NCBI GenBank assembly: GCA_963699015.1
Contig: CAVOSX010000002.1
Coordinates: forward strand, 186,001-250,000
Length of the DNA: 64,000 nt
Direction: 5' to 3'
From: PALSA-505 sp963699015
GTDB taxonomy: Bacteria > Actinomycetota > Actinomycetes > Streptosporangiales > Streptosporangiaceae
Part shown: one piece after another, positions 42,697-51,766 of the stretch
How positions within the stretch are numbered: position 1 is the first letter of the stretch
Layout: each line of letters begins with the position of its first letter
Notes under the pieces: model-generated
Seen by the model: only the letters and a program-made list of their open reading frames with translations
Databases searched by the model: none
Told to the model about the DNA's origin: nothing
Position numbers and translations under genes: made by a program

Positions 42697-43569
42697 ATGG
42701 ATGAAGCGGCCGGCACGGCCCGGTTGATGTGGACTTTGTTCGAGCCGGTGCACGCGGTGTCGTACTTTTCCCCGCAGGCCCGCGCGGCATTCGAGGAAGC
42801 GGGGCTGCGCGGCTTCTGGCGCGGGTACTTCGCGGGCCGGACCGCCCCGCTGGGGGTGACCAGCGCGGCGGTGGTCGGCGCCGCGTTCTTCAACTTCGCC
42901 CCGGCGATGGTGGCCCGCGCGATCCCCGGAATCTGGGAGCTGATCACGCCGGACGAGGCGCTGCGGCTGCGGCTGGCCGGGGCGGCCGGCGCGCTGCGCC
43001 GCCTGCTCGGCGGGCTGGACGCCGAGGTCGTGGCGGCCGCGGACCTGCTCGGCCGTGCGGTCAGCGAGCTGGACTGCGCCGGCCGGGTGCTTGGCGCGGC
43101 CAGCGCCGGGCTGCCGGTTCCCGATGATCCGCTGGCCCGGCTGTGGCAGGCGGCGACGGTGCTGCGCGAGCATCGCGGCGACGGGCACAACGCCGCCCTG
43201 GTGGCGGCGAGCGTGGACGGCTGCGGGGCGCTGGTGCTTCGCTGCGGCCTGGAGCTGCGGCGCGAGGACATGCAGCCGATCCGGGGCTGGACCGACGAGC
43301 AGTGGGATCAGGCGCGGTCGCGGCTAGCCCGGCGAGGCTGGGTCGGGCCCGACGGCGAACTCACCGACGAGGGCAGGGCCGGGCACCGCGGCGTGGAGGC
43401 TGCCACCGACGCTGCCGCCGCGGGACCCTGGGCCCGTCTCGGGCCCGCGGCGGTGGCGGAGCTGACGGCCGTCCTGACCCCGATCGCGCGGGCCTGCGCC
43501 ACGGTGCTGCCTTATCCCAGCCCGATCGGCGTGCCCGCGCCAGGATCGCCGAACGGCGGCCGGGCCTAG
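42697..43569 (+). CDS. SCO6745-family protein
   Basis: Helical protein of 290 residues belonging to an actinobacterial family represented by SCO6745; the biochemical function is unknown. Typical segments are LFEPVHAVSYFSPQARAAF, GLRGFWRGYFAGRTAPLG and HNAALVAASVDGCGALVLR, followed by a winged-helix-like RGWVGPDGELTDEGR near the C-terminus. The ATG at 42697 is 6 nt after GGGGA and is preferred to GTG at 42691. It starts 36 bp after the Nramp gene and ends 4 bp into the convergent SRPBCC gene. Confidence 0.88.
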   Translation: MDEAAGTARLMWTLFEPVHAVSYFSPQARAAFEEAGLRGFWRGYFAGRTAPLGVTSAAVVGAAFFNFAPAMVARAIPGIWELITPDEALRLRLAGAAGALRRLLGGLDAEVVAAADLLGRAVSELDCAGRVLGAASAGLPVPDDPLARLWQAATVLREHRGDGHNAALVAASVDGCGALVLRCGLELRREDMQPIRGWTDEQWDQARSRLARRGWVGPDGELTDEGRAGHRGVEAATDAAAAGPWARLGPAAVAELTAVLTPIARACATVLPYPSPIGVPAPGSPNGGRA

Positions 43570-43982
43570 CGGCGGACTGACTCAAGCTCGCGCTTAAGGC
43601 GGGCCAGCGTGGTGCTGATGCCCTCGCGATTGGCCTCGGACCGGGCGTTGGCGACCTTGCCGGTGAATACCCGGCCGAGGACGTGCGCACCCCGGCCGCG
43701 TTGGTCCAGCCAGCGCTCGGTCACCTCGGTGCCGCCGTTCACCGCCGCGACCTGGTAGCTCCACCGGGACACCGGCATGCCGAACGTGGTGACGTCGAAC
43801 GCGAATTCCCGGCCGGGCTCCGCGGTCACCACCCGGCAGGTGGTGAACCAGATCCACGGGCCGCGCCGGTTGAAGCCGACGAACCGGGCAGCCGCGCCGC
43901 CGCGCCGTGACCAGACCAGCGTGGCGAAGCACTCCGGGCTCCAGCGCGCCAGCCGACGCGGATCCGATACGGCCTGGTACAC
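43566..43982 (-). CDS. SRPBCC (START-like) family protein, 5' end uncertain
   Basis: Hydrophobic-pocket ligand-binding fold: VYQAVSDPRRLARWSPEC at the start, GFNRRGPWIWFTTCRVV, FAFDVTTFGMPVSRWSYQV, and ELESVRR at the end. The predicted chain is 138 residues from GTG 43982, but the family's first strand reads in frame upstream as LADSITVAAPPADV with no standard start codon before it. An ATG at 44034 lies in the next frame, so a one-base indel near 44015-44030 would give a complete protein of about 155 residues. It follows the peptide-binding lipoprotein gene on the same strand and may be transcribed with it. Confidence 0.8.
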   Translation of the reverse strand: MYQAVSDPRRLARWSPECFATLVWSRRGGAAARFVGFNRRGPWIWFTTCRVVTAEPGREFAFDVTTFGMPVSRWSYQVAAVNGGTEVTERWLDQRGRGAHVLGRVFTGKVANARSEANREGISTTLARLKRELESVRR

Positions 43983-44049
43983 GTCGGCGGGCGGGGCCGC
44001 GACCGTGATGGAATCGGCGAGTCTCAGCGCGCATGAGCGCCCGCGCTTC

Positions 44050-45930
44050 CTACTTGGTGAAGTACCAGAACTCCGGGGTGAGCCAGTACTGGGTCTGGTT
44101 GGCGAGGGTGGCCTGCGGACCCGACATCGTCTTCTTCCACACCGCGACGTAGTCGGGGTTCGGCTGGAAGAGGCTCGGCTGATCCTGGGTCAGGAACGAC
44201 GCCTCGGTCTTCACCGCGGCCGGGTTGCCGCTGCTCACCGACGCGTGGATCAGCTTGGTGGCGGTCGGGTTGTTGTAGCTGCCCTCGTTCAGCACGCCGG
44301 GGCTGAAGATGCTGAGCTGGGTCGGGTAGGTGTTGTTGGTGTACCCGCCGAAGTCCTCCATCGCCCACTTGTTGATGTTGGGCTTGCCGCTCGGTATCGG
44401 GTTGTCGTAGTTGTTGACGATGTAGTTGAAGTTGCTGCTCTGCAGGTGGATCTGGATCCCGGCCTTGGCCGCCTGTGAGGCGAGGTCGGTGACCATCTCG
44501 CCGAGATAACTGGGCGACGTGGCGTAGATCAGGTTGAACGACAGCTTGGTCCCGGCCGGGATGCCGGCGCCGCACTGGTCGGCGCCGGTGCCCGGCTTGG
44601 CACACGTATCGGTGCCGCCGGGGACCACGTTCCAGCCGTGGCTCTTCAGTATCTTGACCGTGGTGGACACGCTGAACGGGTACGGGTTCTTCACCGCGTT
44701 GGCCGGCGTGTACGGGCTCTTCGGGACGGACGGCACCGGGCCGTAGGCCAGGCCGCCCGCGCCGCCGAAGAACGCCTTGATGTAGCCCGGCTCGTTCTCC
44801 AGGTGCGCGAACGCCTGCCGGAAGTAGAGCTGGGCGATGACGTTGTTGAAGTGGCCGGTCTTGTCGAGGAAGTTGTAGGTGACGTAGGTGAATCCCCAGC
44901 TGGGGTAGCCGAACACGTTGTAGCCACCCTGCTTGACCGTCTCCACCTGCTTGATGTCGTCCAGCGGCAGGTATCCCATGTCGATGCTGCCGGCCCGGAC
45001 CGCGTTGAACTCGGCGGTATCGGAGGTGTACGGCACGGCCTGCAGTGTGGAGACCTTCTTGGCGTGCGGGCCGCCGTAAGCCGGGTTCGGCGTCATCGTG
45101 AACGCGCCGGTGGTGTTGTTGAACTGGGTCAGCTTGTAGGGCCCGTCCACGGTCTTCCACAGCGGGTTGCTGGTGTAGGTGGATAGGGACATTGCCTGCT
45201 TGTTGAGGTAGTCCCAGATCTTCTTCGCGTTCGCCGGGTTCGTGAAGTCCAGGATCGGGCTGCCGGCCGAGGCCCGGGCCCAGGCGTGCGCGGGCATCGG
45301 GATCACGTTGGAGAGCTGGTTGTACCAGAACCACTGCGGGTTGACCGGCTTCTTCAAGGTGAACACCACGGTGTTCGCGCTCGGTGCGGTGAGGCTCGCC
45401 ACCTCGTCAGGGATGCCCAGGCCCGGCGTGTACGGGCCCCAGTTCGACGCGTTCTCCTTGATTGCGGCCTTGATCTCGTCGAAGAAGAACAGCACGTCCT
45501 TGGAGGTAACCGGCTGGCCGTCGGACCACTTGTAGTTGCTCTTCAGCGTGACGGTGGCGGTCTTGTTACCGTTGGACCACTTCGGCGGGTTCGCCAGGCT
45601 CATCGCGGGTGTCTCGGTCGGCTGGACCCCGTTCGACATCCAGTACAGCGGCCGCCACATCAGGTAGCTGAACTGGTTGGTGTCGTAAACCGTGAACGCG
45701 GCGGACGTGATGATTGGCAGGATCCAGGTGGGGGCGGTGCCCGGGCTTTCCGCCCAGGTCACCGTGCCCGCGTGCTGCGCGCTGGTGGACGGGGGCGGAA
45801 CCGTGCCGAACCCGCCGCCCAGGCTCGTGGACGGCGTCGCGTTCGAGGCCTTGCCGCAGCCGGCCAGCACGGTCACGCCGGCCACGGCCAGTGTGGCGAT
45901 CACGATACCCGGGCGCGCGAATCTGGTCAT
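44050..45930 (-). CDS. Peptide/nickel-type ABC transporter substrate-binding lipoprotein
   Basis: Family 5 extracellular solute-binding protein of 626 residues. The lipobox VLAGC gives lipid-anchored C25. Family features are NQFSYLMWRPLYW, then WSDGQPVTSKDVLFFFDEIK, and the C-terminal GQEPSLFQ-like QDQPSLFQPNPDYVAVW. A Ser/Thr/Pro/Gly linker follows the lipid anchor. It is the last transport gene of the minus-strand operon that starts with the permeases at 50394. The likely cargo is an oligopeptide, though nickel or other ligands cannot be excluded. Confidence 0.95.
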   Translation of the reverse strand: MTRFARPGIVIATLAVAGVTVLAGCGKASNATPSTSLGGGFGTVPPPSTSAQHAGTVTWAESPGTAPTWILPIITSAAFTVYDTNQFSYLMWRPLYWMSNGVQPTETPAMSLANPPKWSNGNKTATVTLKSNYKWSDGQPVTSKDVLFFFDEIKAAIKENASNWGPYTPGLGIPDEVASLTAPSANTVVFTLKKPVNPQWFWYNQLSNVIPMPAHAWARASAGSPILDFTNPANAKKIWDYLNKQAMSLSTYTSNPLWKTVDGPYKLTQFNNTTGAFTMTPNPAYGGPHAKKVSTLQAVPYTSDTAEFNAVRAGSIDMGYLPLDDIKQVETVKQGGYNVFGYPSWGFTYVTYNFLDKTGHFNNVIAQLYFRQAFAHLENEPGYIKAFFGGAGGLAYGPVPSVPKSPYTPANAVKNPYPFSVSTTVKILKSHGWNVVPGGTDTCAKPGTGADQCGAGIPAGTKLSFNLIYATSPSYLGEMVTDLASQAAKAGIQIHLQSSNFNYIVNNYDNPIPSGKPNINKWAMEDFGGYTNNTYPTQLSIFSPGVLNEGSYNNPTATKLIHASVSSGNPAAVKTEASFLTQDQPSLFQPNPDYVAVWKKTMSGPQATLANQTQYWLTPEFWYFTK

Positions 45931-46046
45931 CGCTCCCGCTTCCCGCCCGGTCGAAACGGGCTTGTCGGCGCGTCAGCCTGGCCTTTCAGCACGGCCGCTT
46001 GGGCGAAGCGTAGCCGGGCCGCCGCGGCGGTCACAGTGCGAAAATG

Positions 46047-48455
46047 TCACAAGTTGCTATCGCCCGGCTGGCCGCCGGCCGGCCCGGCCGGCCCATTCTG
46101 CCTGCTCGCCGCCCCCGCCGGGCTCAGGTCGGCGGGCCCGTCTGCGTCCGGCCGGGGGGTCTGCAGCGGGAAGTGGCATGCCGCCCTGTGCCCGGGCCCG
46201 AACGAGCGCAGCGGGGGCTCGGCTTCCGCGCACACATCCTGGGCGAACGGGCAGCGGGTGCGGAACCGGCAGCCGGACGGAGGGTTGATGGGGCTCGGCA
46301 GCTCCCCCCTGATTCCCGCCTCGGTCGTGGTCCTCGCCGCCTGCGGATCGGGCACCGGGATCGTCGCGATCAGGCCGGCCGTGTAGGGGTGCGCGGCCCG
46401 GTGGTAGATGTCCTCGCTCGAACCCTCCTCCACAAGCTTGCCCAGGTACATGACGCCGATCCGGTCTGCCATGTACTTGACCACGGCCAGGTCGTGCGAG
46501 ATCACGATGTAGGTCAGGCCGTGGTCGGCCTGCAGCCGCTTCATCAGGTTGAGTACCTGCGCCCTGATCGACACGTCCAGCGCGCTCACCGGCTCGTCGG
46601 CCACGATGACCTGCGGATTGAGCGTGAGCACGCGGGCCAGCCCGATGCGCTGGCGCTGCCCGCCGGAGAACTCGTGCGGGTACCGCTCGACCGCGTTACG
46701 CGGCAGGCCGACCTCGTCCAGCAGTTCGAACACTCGCTGCTGCTGCTGCTCGCGGCTGCCCTGGTGCTGGATGGCGAGCGGCTCCCGGACGATAGCCCCC
46801 ACCCGCATCCTGGGGTCGAGGGAGGAGTAGGGGTCCTGGAACATCATCTGCAGATCGCGACGGTGACGCCGCAGGTCGCCGCGCGACAGCGCGGAGATGT
46901 CCGTGCCGCGCAACCGCACCGATCCGGTGGTGGGCCGTTCCAGGGCGACGATCACCCGCCCGATCGTCGTCTTCCCGCAGCCGGACTCCCCCACCAGGCC
47001 GTACGTCTCCCCGGCGTTGATCGTGAACGAGACTCCGGACACCGCGTGCACGCTGGCCACCCGGCGCTGCAGGATCGCGCCCGCGGTGACCGGGAACTCC
47101 TTGACCACGTCACCGACCTCGAGCAGCGGCGGCCCGGCCGCAATGCCATCGTGGCCGACCGCCCTGTTCTGGCCGGGCAGCTCGCCCGGGCCAGCCGGGC
47201 GGGCCGTCAGCACCGGGGCGGGCCCATGCCCGTCGCCCCGGACCGCGGGCGCACCGGGTCCGGGCCGGCTGGACGCGGGCCGGGCCGCGGCCTCGCCCGG
47301 TACCGCCGCCGCCTCTTGCTGCCCAGCCGCCGCCTGTTCCTGCCCAGCCGCTGCCGTTTCCTGCCCAGCCGCCGCCGTTTCCTGCCCAGCCGCCGCCAGC
47401 TCCTCCTCCGCGGCGGCCGTCTCCTGCGCCGTCGCTTCCCTGGCGGCCAGCGCCTCGGCTGCGGGCGCGTCCGGCAGCCGGGCGGGACCGTCGACCGGAT
47501 GCCAGCAGGCAAAAAAATGATCAAGTCCGTAGCTGGCGAGCGGCGGCTCGTCGGCCTGGCACTTTTCGGTGGCCTGGCTGCACCGGGCGGCGAACCGGCA
47601 GCCAGGCGGCGGGTTCGCCAGGTCGGGCGGGATTCCGGGGATGTTCAGCAGCCGCTGGCTGCTGTCCTGGTTCAGCCGCGGGATAGAGCCGAGCAGCGCC
47701 TGGGTGTACGGGTGATGCATGTGGCTGAATAGCGTGCCGGTGTTTGCCGTCTCGACCAGCCGGCCCGCGTACATCACCTCCACCCGGTCGGCGTGGCCCG
47801 CGATCACGCCCATGTCGTGCGTGATGAGCAGGATGGCCATGCCGAGCTGTTCCTTGAGGCGGTCCAGCAGGGTCAGGATCTGGGCCTGGATGGTGACGTC
47901 CAGCGCCGTGGTCGGCTCATCAGCGATCAGCAGCTTCGGCTCGCAGCCCAGGGCCATCGCGATCATGACCCGCTGCCGCAGGCCGCCGGAAAGCTGGTGC
48001 GGGTAGTCGCCGAGACGTTCCCTCGGCCGGGGCAGGCCGACCAGCGCGAGCACCTCGGCCGCGCGGTCCATGGCCTCCTGCTTGCCCGCGCCGCGGTGCA
48101 GCCGGATCGGCTCGGCCACCTGATAGCCGATGGTTTTGGTCGGGTCGAGCGAGGTCAGCGGGTCCTGGAAGATCATCGCGATGTCGTTGCCGCGGATCGA
48201 GCGCATCTGCACGTCGGACAGGCCGACCAGTTCCCGGCCGTCCAGCGTGATCGAGCCGCCGATGATCCGGCCGCCGGGCGGGAGCAGGCCCATGATCGAC
48301 AGCCCGGTCATCGACTTGCCGCACCCGGACTCCCCCACCAGGCCGAGCGTCTCTCCCTGCTCGATGTTCAGGTCGATGTTCCCCACCGCCTGCACCACCG
48401 ACTTGGTCAGCTGGATGTGCGTCGACAAGTCCCTGATCTCGAGGACAGCTGGCAT
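46047..48455 (-). CDS. Fused double ATPase subunit of peptide ABC transporter (DppD-DppF type)
   Basis: One 802-residue chain with two complete nucleotide-binding domains. The first has Walker A GLVGESGCGKSMTG, signature LSGGLRQR and Walker B LLIADEPTTALD. The second has GLVGESGCGKTTIG, FSGGQRQR and VIVADEPVSALD. Each ends in an oligopeptide-type C-terminal extension with Cys-containing FAARCSQA and FRTRCPFAQDVC. The linker (about residues 330-430) is Ala/Glu/Gln-rich with four AAAGQE-type repeats. Fusions of DppD and DppF are known in actinobacteria. It lies between the permease gene and the binding protein gene and powers the importer. Confidence 0.95.
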   Translation of the reverse strand: MPAVLEIRDLSTHIQLTKSVVQAVGNIDLNIEQGETLGLVGESGCGKSMTGLSIMGLLPPGGRIIGGSITLDGRELVGLSDVQMRSIRGNDIAMIFQDPLTSLDPTKTIGYQVAEPIRLHRGAGKQEAMDRAAEVLALVGLPRPRERLGDYPHQLSGGLRQRVMIAMALGCEPKLLIADEPTTALDVTIQAQILTLLDRLKEQLGMAILLITHDMGVIAGHADRVEVMYAGRLVETANTGTLFSHMHHPYTQALLGSIPRLNQDSSQRLLNIPGIPPDLANPPPGCRFAARCSQATEKCQADEPPLASYGLDHFFACWHPVDGPARLPDAPAAEALAAREATAQETAAAEEELAAAGQETAAAGQETAAAGQEQAAAGQQEAAAVPGEAAARPASSRPGPGAPAVRGDGHGPAPVLTARPAGPGELPGQNRAVGHDGIAAGPPLLEVGDVVKEFPVTAGAILQRRVASVHAVSGVSFTINAGETYGLVGESGCGKTTIGRVIVALERPTTGSVRLRGTDISALSRGDLRRHRRDLQMMFQDPYSSLDPRMRVGAIVREPLAIQHQGSREQQQQRVFELLDEVGLPRNAVERYPHEFSGGQRQRIGLARVLTLNPQVIVADEPVSALDVSIRAQVLNLMKRLQADHGLTYIVISHDLAVVKYMADRIGVMYLGKLVEEGSSEDIYHRAAHPYTAGLIATIPVPDPQAARTTTEAGIRGELPSPINPPSGCRFRTRCPFAQDVCAEAEPPLRSFGPGHRAACHFPLQTPRPDADGPADLSPAGAASRQNGPAGPAGGQPGDSNL

Positions 48456-48487
48456 CGCGGCTCCTCAGGCCCTCGCGCTCACGGGTC

Positions 48488-49408
48488 TCACCGGCGCCGC
48501 AGCCGCACGTCCAGCGCGTCGCGCAACGCGTCCCCGACCAGGTTGCAGGCCATCACGGTGAGAATGATGGCCAGGCCCACCGGGTAGATCAGCCACCAGT
48601 ACCCGTCCAGAATGTAGGTGGTGCCGTTGGACAGCAGGTCGCCCCAGTCGTAGTTCGGGTAGTGCAGGCCGAAGCCGAGGAAGCCCAGGTAGGCGACGGC
48701 CAGGATCGCATCGGCGATGTTGAACGTGACGTTGACGATGATCACGCTGAGCGCGTTCGGGATCAGGTGCCGGTTGATCAGCCGCCACCGCCGCGCGCCC
48801 GCGGTACGAGCCGCGGCGATGAAGTCCCTGGTCCGCAGCGTCAGCACCTCACCGCGCACCAGCCGGGCCGGCACCAGCCAGGTGAACAACCCGATGATGA
48901 GGGACAGCGACAGCACGGTCGCCCCGTACCTGACCGCCACGATCAGTACCACGAACAGGAACGGGATCGAGAGCAGGATGTCCACGATCCGCATCAGCGT
49001 CGAGTCGAAGATCCCTCCGATCAGCCCGGCGATCGCTCCCCAGGCCGCGCCGAGGACGATGCCGATGACCGCGGACAGGAAGCCGATTTCCAGCGAGGCC
49101 TGGCCGCCCCGCATGAGCTCGCCGAGCACGTCGATGCCCTCGTTGTCGGTGCCGAGCGGGTGGCCCACGCCCGGCGGCGAGTTGGCCTCGGTCAGGTTGG
49201 TGCTCAGCACGTTCGCGTGGTAGACGAGCGGTCCGGCGAAGCTGAACAGCACGAAGAAGGCCAGGATGCCCAGGCCGATGATGGCCAGCCGGTTGCGTGA
49301 GAACTCCCGAAAGGCCAGCCGCCAGCCGGTCTGGATGGGGCCGATCTCGCCGCCCTCAGGCGCGCGCTTGATGTCCAGCGGCGGGAGCGAAGGGACGGTG
49401 CTGGCCAA
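48488..49408 (-). CDS. Peptide ABC transporter permease (DppC type)
   Basis: Inner-membrane permease of 306 residues with six TM segments. The N-terminal 30 residues are cytoplasmic (IKRAPEGGEIGPIQTGWRLA), TM1 is LAIIGLGILAFFVLFSFAG. The EAA loop (RTAGARRWRLINRHLIPNAL) contacts the ATPase. HPLGTDNEGIDVLGELMRGG is characteristic of DppC/OppC. It follows the DppB gene by 38 bp and precedes the double ATPase by 32 bp. Confidence 0.95.
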   Translation of the reverse strand: MASTVPSLPPLDIKRAPEGGEIGPIQTGWRLAFREFSRNRLAIIGLGILAFFVLFSFAGPLVYHANVLSTNLTEANSPPGVGHPLGTDNEGIDVLGELMRGGQASLEIGFLSAVIGIVLGAAWGAIAGLIGGIFDSTLMRIVDILLSIPFLFVVLIVAVRYGATVLSLSLIIGLFTWLVPARLVRGEVLTLRTRDFIAAARTAGARRWRLINRHLIPNALSVIIVNVTFNIADAILAVAYLGFLGFGLHYPNYDWGDLLSNGTTYILDGYWWLIYPVGLAIILTVMACNLVGDALRDALDVRLRRR

Positions 49409-49446
49409 TGCTGCCTCCTAGGGTCGCGACGGCCTCGGGGTCAGGG

Positions 49447-50394
49447 TCAGGTCAGCCGGATGCGCGGGTCGGCGACGGTCAGGGCGATGTCGGCGACGAG
49501 ATTGCCCAGCACGGTCAGCACCGCGCCGACGAGGGTGTAGGCGAGCAGCACGGGATAGTCCTCGTTCTGCAGGCTGTTGTAGAACAGCAGGCCGAGGCCC
49601 TGGTAGTTGAACACGGTCTCCACGATGAGGTTGCCGGCCAGCAGGTCCGGGATGGACAGGCCGATCAGCGTGATCATGGGCAGGCAGGCGTTGCGCAGCA
49701 GGTGCCGGTACAGCACCAGACGCTCGGGCAGCCCCTTGGCCCGCGCCGCCTTGATGTAGTCCTGGGCCAGCGTGTCCATCGCCGACGACCGCATGTACCG
49801 GGAGTAGCCGGCCACGATCAGCAGGGTCAGGCAGACGATCGGCAGCGTCATGCTGCGCCAGTCACCCATGACCGTGATCACCGAGGTGGACTGGCTCGCC
49901 TGGTAGTTGAAGATCTTGAGCGTCAGCGCGAACACCGAGATGGCGATGAGGTAGAGCAGGAAGTCCGGCATCGCGTAGAAGGTGAAGGCCAGGCTGGTGG
50001 CCACGTTGTCGCCGACGCTGTTCCGCTTCACCGCCTGGTAGATCCCCAGCGGGATCGCGATCAGCACCGCCAGCACCGTCGAGACCCCGACCAGGTAGAG
50101 GCTGCGTGCCCAGCGCTCCTGGAACAGCGCGGCCACGGTCTGGTTGGCCTTGTAGGAATAGCCGAGGTTGCCGTGCAGCACGCCGTCTACGTAGTGCCAG
50201 TACTGGGCGAACACGGATCCGCTGAACCCGTGCGACCGGTTCCACGATTCGATGGCCAGCAGCGAGGCCTTCGGGCCGAGGACGGCCCGGGCCGGGGACG
50301 GGAACACCGCGTGCAGCAGGCCGAAGACGAAGATGGAGATGCCGATCAGGATCACGATCGACGTCCCGAACCGCCGGATCAGGTATGCAGACAC
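49447..50394 (-). CDS. Peptide ABC transporter permease (DppB type)
   Basis: Inner-membrane permease of 315 residues, first gene of the operon. The N-terminal AYLIRRFGTSIVILIGISIF segment is characteristic of DppB/OppB, as is the periplasmic region WYVDG-like HYVDGVLHGNLGYSY before TM2. The EAA loop is DYIKAARAKGLPERLVLYRH with LLRNACLP. Together with the DppC-type protein it forms the channel for the imported peptide. Confidence 0.95.
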   Translation of the reverse strand: MSAYLIRRFGTSIVILIGISIFVFGLLHAVFPSPARAVLGPKASLLAIESWNRSHGFSGSVFAQYWHYVDGVLHGNLGYSYKANQTVAALFQERWARSLYLVGVSTVLAVLIAIPLGIYQAVKRNSVGDNVATSLAFTFYAMPDFLLYLIAISVFALTLKIFNYQASQSTSVITVMGDWRSMTLPIVCLTLLIVAGYSRYMRSSAMDTLAQDYIKAARAKGLPERLVLYRHLLRNACLPMITLIGLSIPDLLAGNLIVETVFNYQGLGLLFYNSLQNEDYPVLLAYTLVGAVLTVLGNLVADIALTVADPRIRLT

Positions 50395-50461
50395 CGCCGG
50401 GCTCCCTTCGTTACCTGAAACCGCCCACTGACCTGCGCCGGCGTCTCTGGGCCCTGGTCTA

Positions 50462-50611
50462 TCAAAGGGAGGGTGGGACGTCTAGGCAGGCCGGCGCGCT
50501 GTACCGGAACTGATTCCGATACGTGACCAGCTCATATCCCGGGGTTCCAGGCCCGCGCACCGGGGTCCGGGCGCCGTCCGCGCAGCTGGCTAGCAGCAGA
50601 AACTTCGTCAT
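50462..50611 (-). CDS. Possible small protein (49 aa) upstream of the peptide transporter operon
   Basis: Unknown. The chain MTKFLLLASCADGARTPVRG and onwards is preceded by GAGGAGC 6 nt before the ATG. LLLASC resembles a very short lipobox, but the positive N-terminal region needed for export is minimal. It lies 67 bp before the DppB gene on the same strand, so it could be a leader peptide. Codon bias does not decide; treat as tentative. Confidence 0.3.
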   Translation of the reverse strand: MTKFLLLASCADGARTPVRGPGTPGYELVTYRNQFRYSAPACLDVPPSL

Positions 50612-50711
50612 GCCCGGCTCCTCACCGCTCGTTGCTCCCATCCTGGCGCACCCACGGGCAGCATGGAGCACGCGGGCAGTTCTCGGCAATGGGCAGGCGC
50701 CCGCCGTCAGG

Positions 50712-50908
50712 GCCGGCCAGGACGCACCCAAGGCCCGGCCGGGGCGCGCCGAAACCCGGCCTGGACGCGCTCAAAACCCCGCCAGGACACGCCCAAGGCC
50801 CCGCCAGGACACGCCCAAGGCCCCGCCAGGACACGCCCAAGGCCCCGCCAGGACACGCCCAAGGCCCCGCCAGGACACGCCCGAGGCCCCGCCAGGACGC
50901 GCCGACGG
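50712..50908. repeat. 22-bp minisatellite (6 close copies plus older degenerate ones)
   Basis: Six consecutive 22-bp units (CCCCGCCAGGACACGCCCAA plus GG) start at 50777, 50799, 50821, 50843, 50865 and 50887; the first four are identical, the fifth has one change and the sixth several. About three degenerate units with the same period precede them from 50712. The array ends 10 bp before the methyltransferase ATG. With a 22-bp period the array encodes no constant peptide, and it has no spacers. The rest of the 50395-50918 gap, apart from the small ORF at 50462, shows nothing else. Confidence 0.95.
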
Positions 50909-50918
50909 CCCGGCTACG

Positions 50919-51728
50919 ATGTCGCGCGTGGACGCACGCGATATGCCGCGCGACGACCTCTGGGCGCGCCGCGCCGCATCGTTCGGCCGCCAGGCGGCCG
51001 CCTACGCCGAGCACCGCCCCGGCTACGCCGCGGCCGCGGTGGACTGGGCGGTCGCGCCGGCCCGCGGCCGCGATCAGCTGCGGGTCCTCGACCTGGGCGC
51101 CGGCACCGGCAAGCTCACCGCCGCGATCGCCCGGCTGGCTGGTCCGCCGGAGGTCACCGTGGTCGCGGTGGAGCCGGATCCGGCCATGCTGGCCGAGCTG
51201 CGCCGCGGCCAGCCGGAGGTCACCGCGCTGCCCGGCCAGGCCGAGGACATCCCGCTGCCGGACGCCTCGGTGGACGCGGTGCTGTGCGGCCAGTCCGCGC
51301 ACTGGTTCACCATGGACCTCGCGGTACCGCAGATCGCCCGGGTGCTGACGCCGGGCGGGGTCTTCGCCGGGCTGTGGAACATGGCTGACGACCGGGAGGA
51401 CTGGGTGGCCGGGCTGTGCCGGGTCTGCCCGCAGAGTGCCACCTGGAGCGGCTGGACGGCCGGGCCTCCCGACTGGCCGGGCTCGGCCATCGACAGCACG
51501 TTCTTCGGGCCGCCCAGCCCGGCCGAGTTCGAGCACGGCCGGCTGCGTACGGCCGACTCCCTGGTCGCCATGATCGCGACGCACTCCAGGCAGCTGGTGA
51601 TGGATCCCGCCGAGCGCAGCCAGCAGCTGGACCGGGTGCGTGATTACCTGATGTCCCGGCCGGAGACCGCCAGCGGCGAGTTCCGCATGCCGATGCTGAC
51701 CGGGGTGCTCCGTTCGGTAAAGATCTAA
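50919..51728 (+). CDS. Class I SAM-dependent methyltransferase
   Basis: Methyltransferase_11-type protein of about 269 residues. Motif I is VLDLGAGTGKLTAAIA, followed by the acidic VAVEPDPAM (motif II), GQAEDIPLPDASVDAVLCGQ (motif III/IV with post-I acidic residue) and VLTPGGVFAGLWNM. The substrate is unknown. ATG 50919 is the first start after the minisatellite; ATG 50943 (MPRDDLW) would also keep the whole domain (RRAASFGRQAAAYAEHRPGY). The reading frame stays open through the repeat, but that sequence is not conserved-looking protein. Confidence 0.88.
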   Translation: MSRVDARDMPRDDLWARRAASFGRQAAAYAEHRPGYAAAAVDWAVAPARGRDQLRVLDLGAGTGKLTAAIARLAGPPEVTVVAVEPDPAMLAELRRGQPEVTALPGQAEDIPLPDASVDAVLCGQSAHWFTMDLAVPQIARVLTPGGVFAGLWNMADDREDWVAGLCRVCPQSATWSGWTAGPPDWPGSAIDSTFFGPPSPAEFEHGRLRTADSLVAMIATHSRQLVMDPAERSQQLDRVRDYLMSRPETASGEFRMPMLTGVLRSVKI

Positions 51729-51766
51729 GCGTGCCGCGGGCGCCGCCGTCGCCAGGGAGAAGCCTC

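Noticed and set aside
50777..50908. CRISPR-like array
   Set aside because: Units are directly adjacent with no unique spacers and there are no cas genes; it is a minisatellite.
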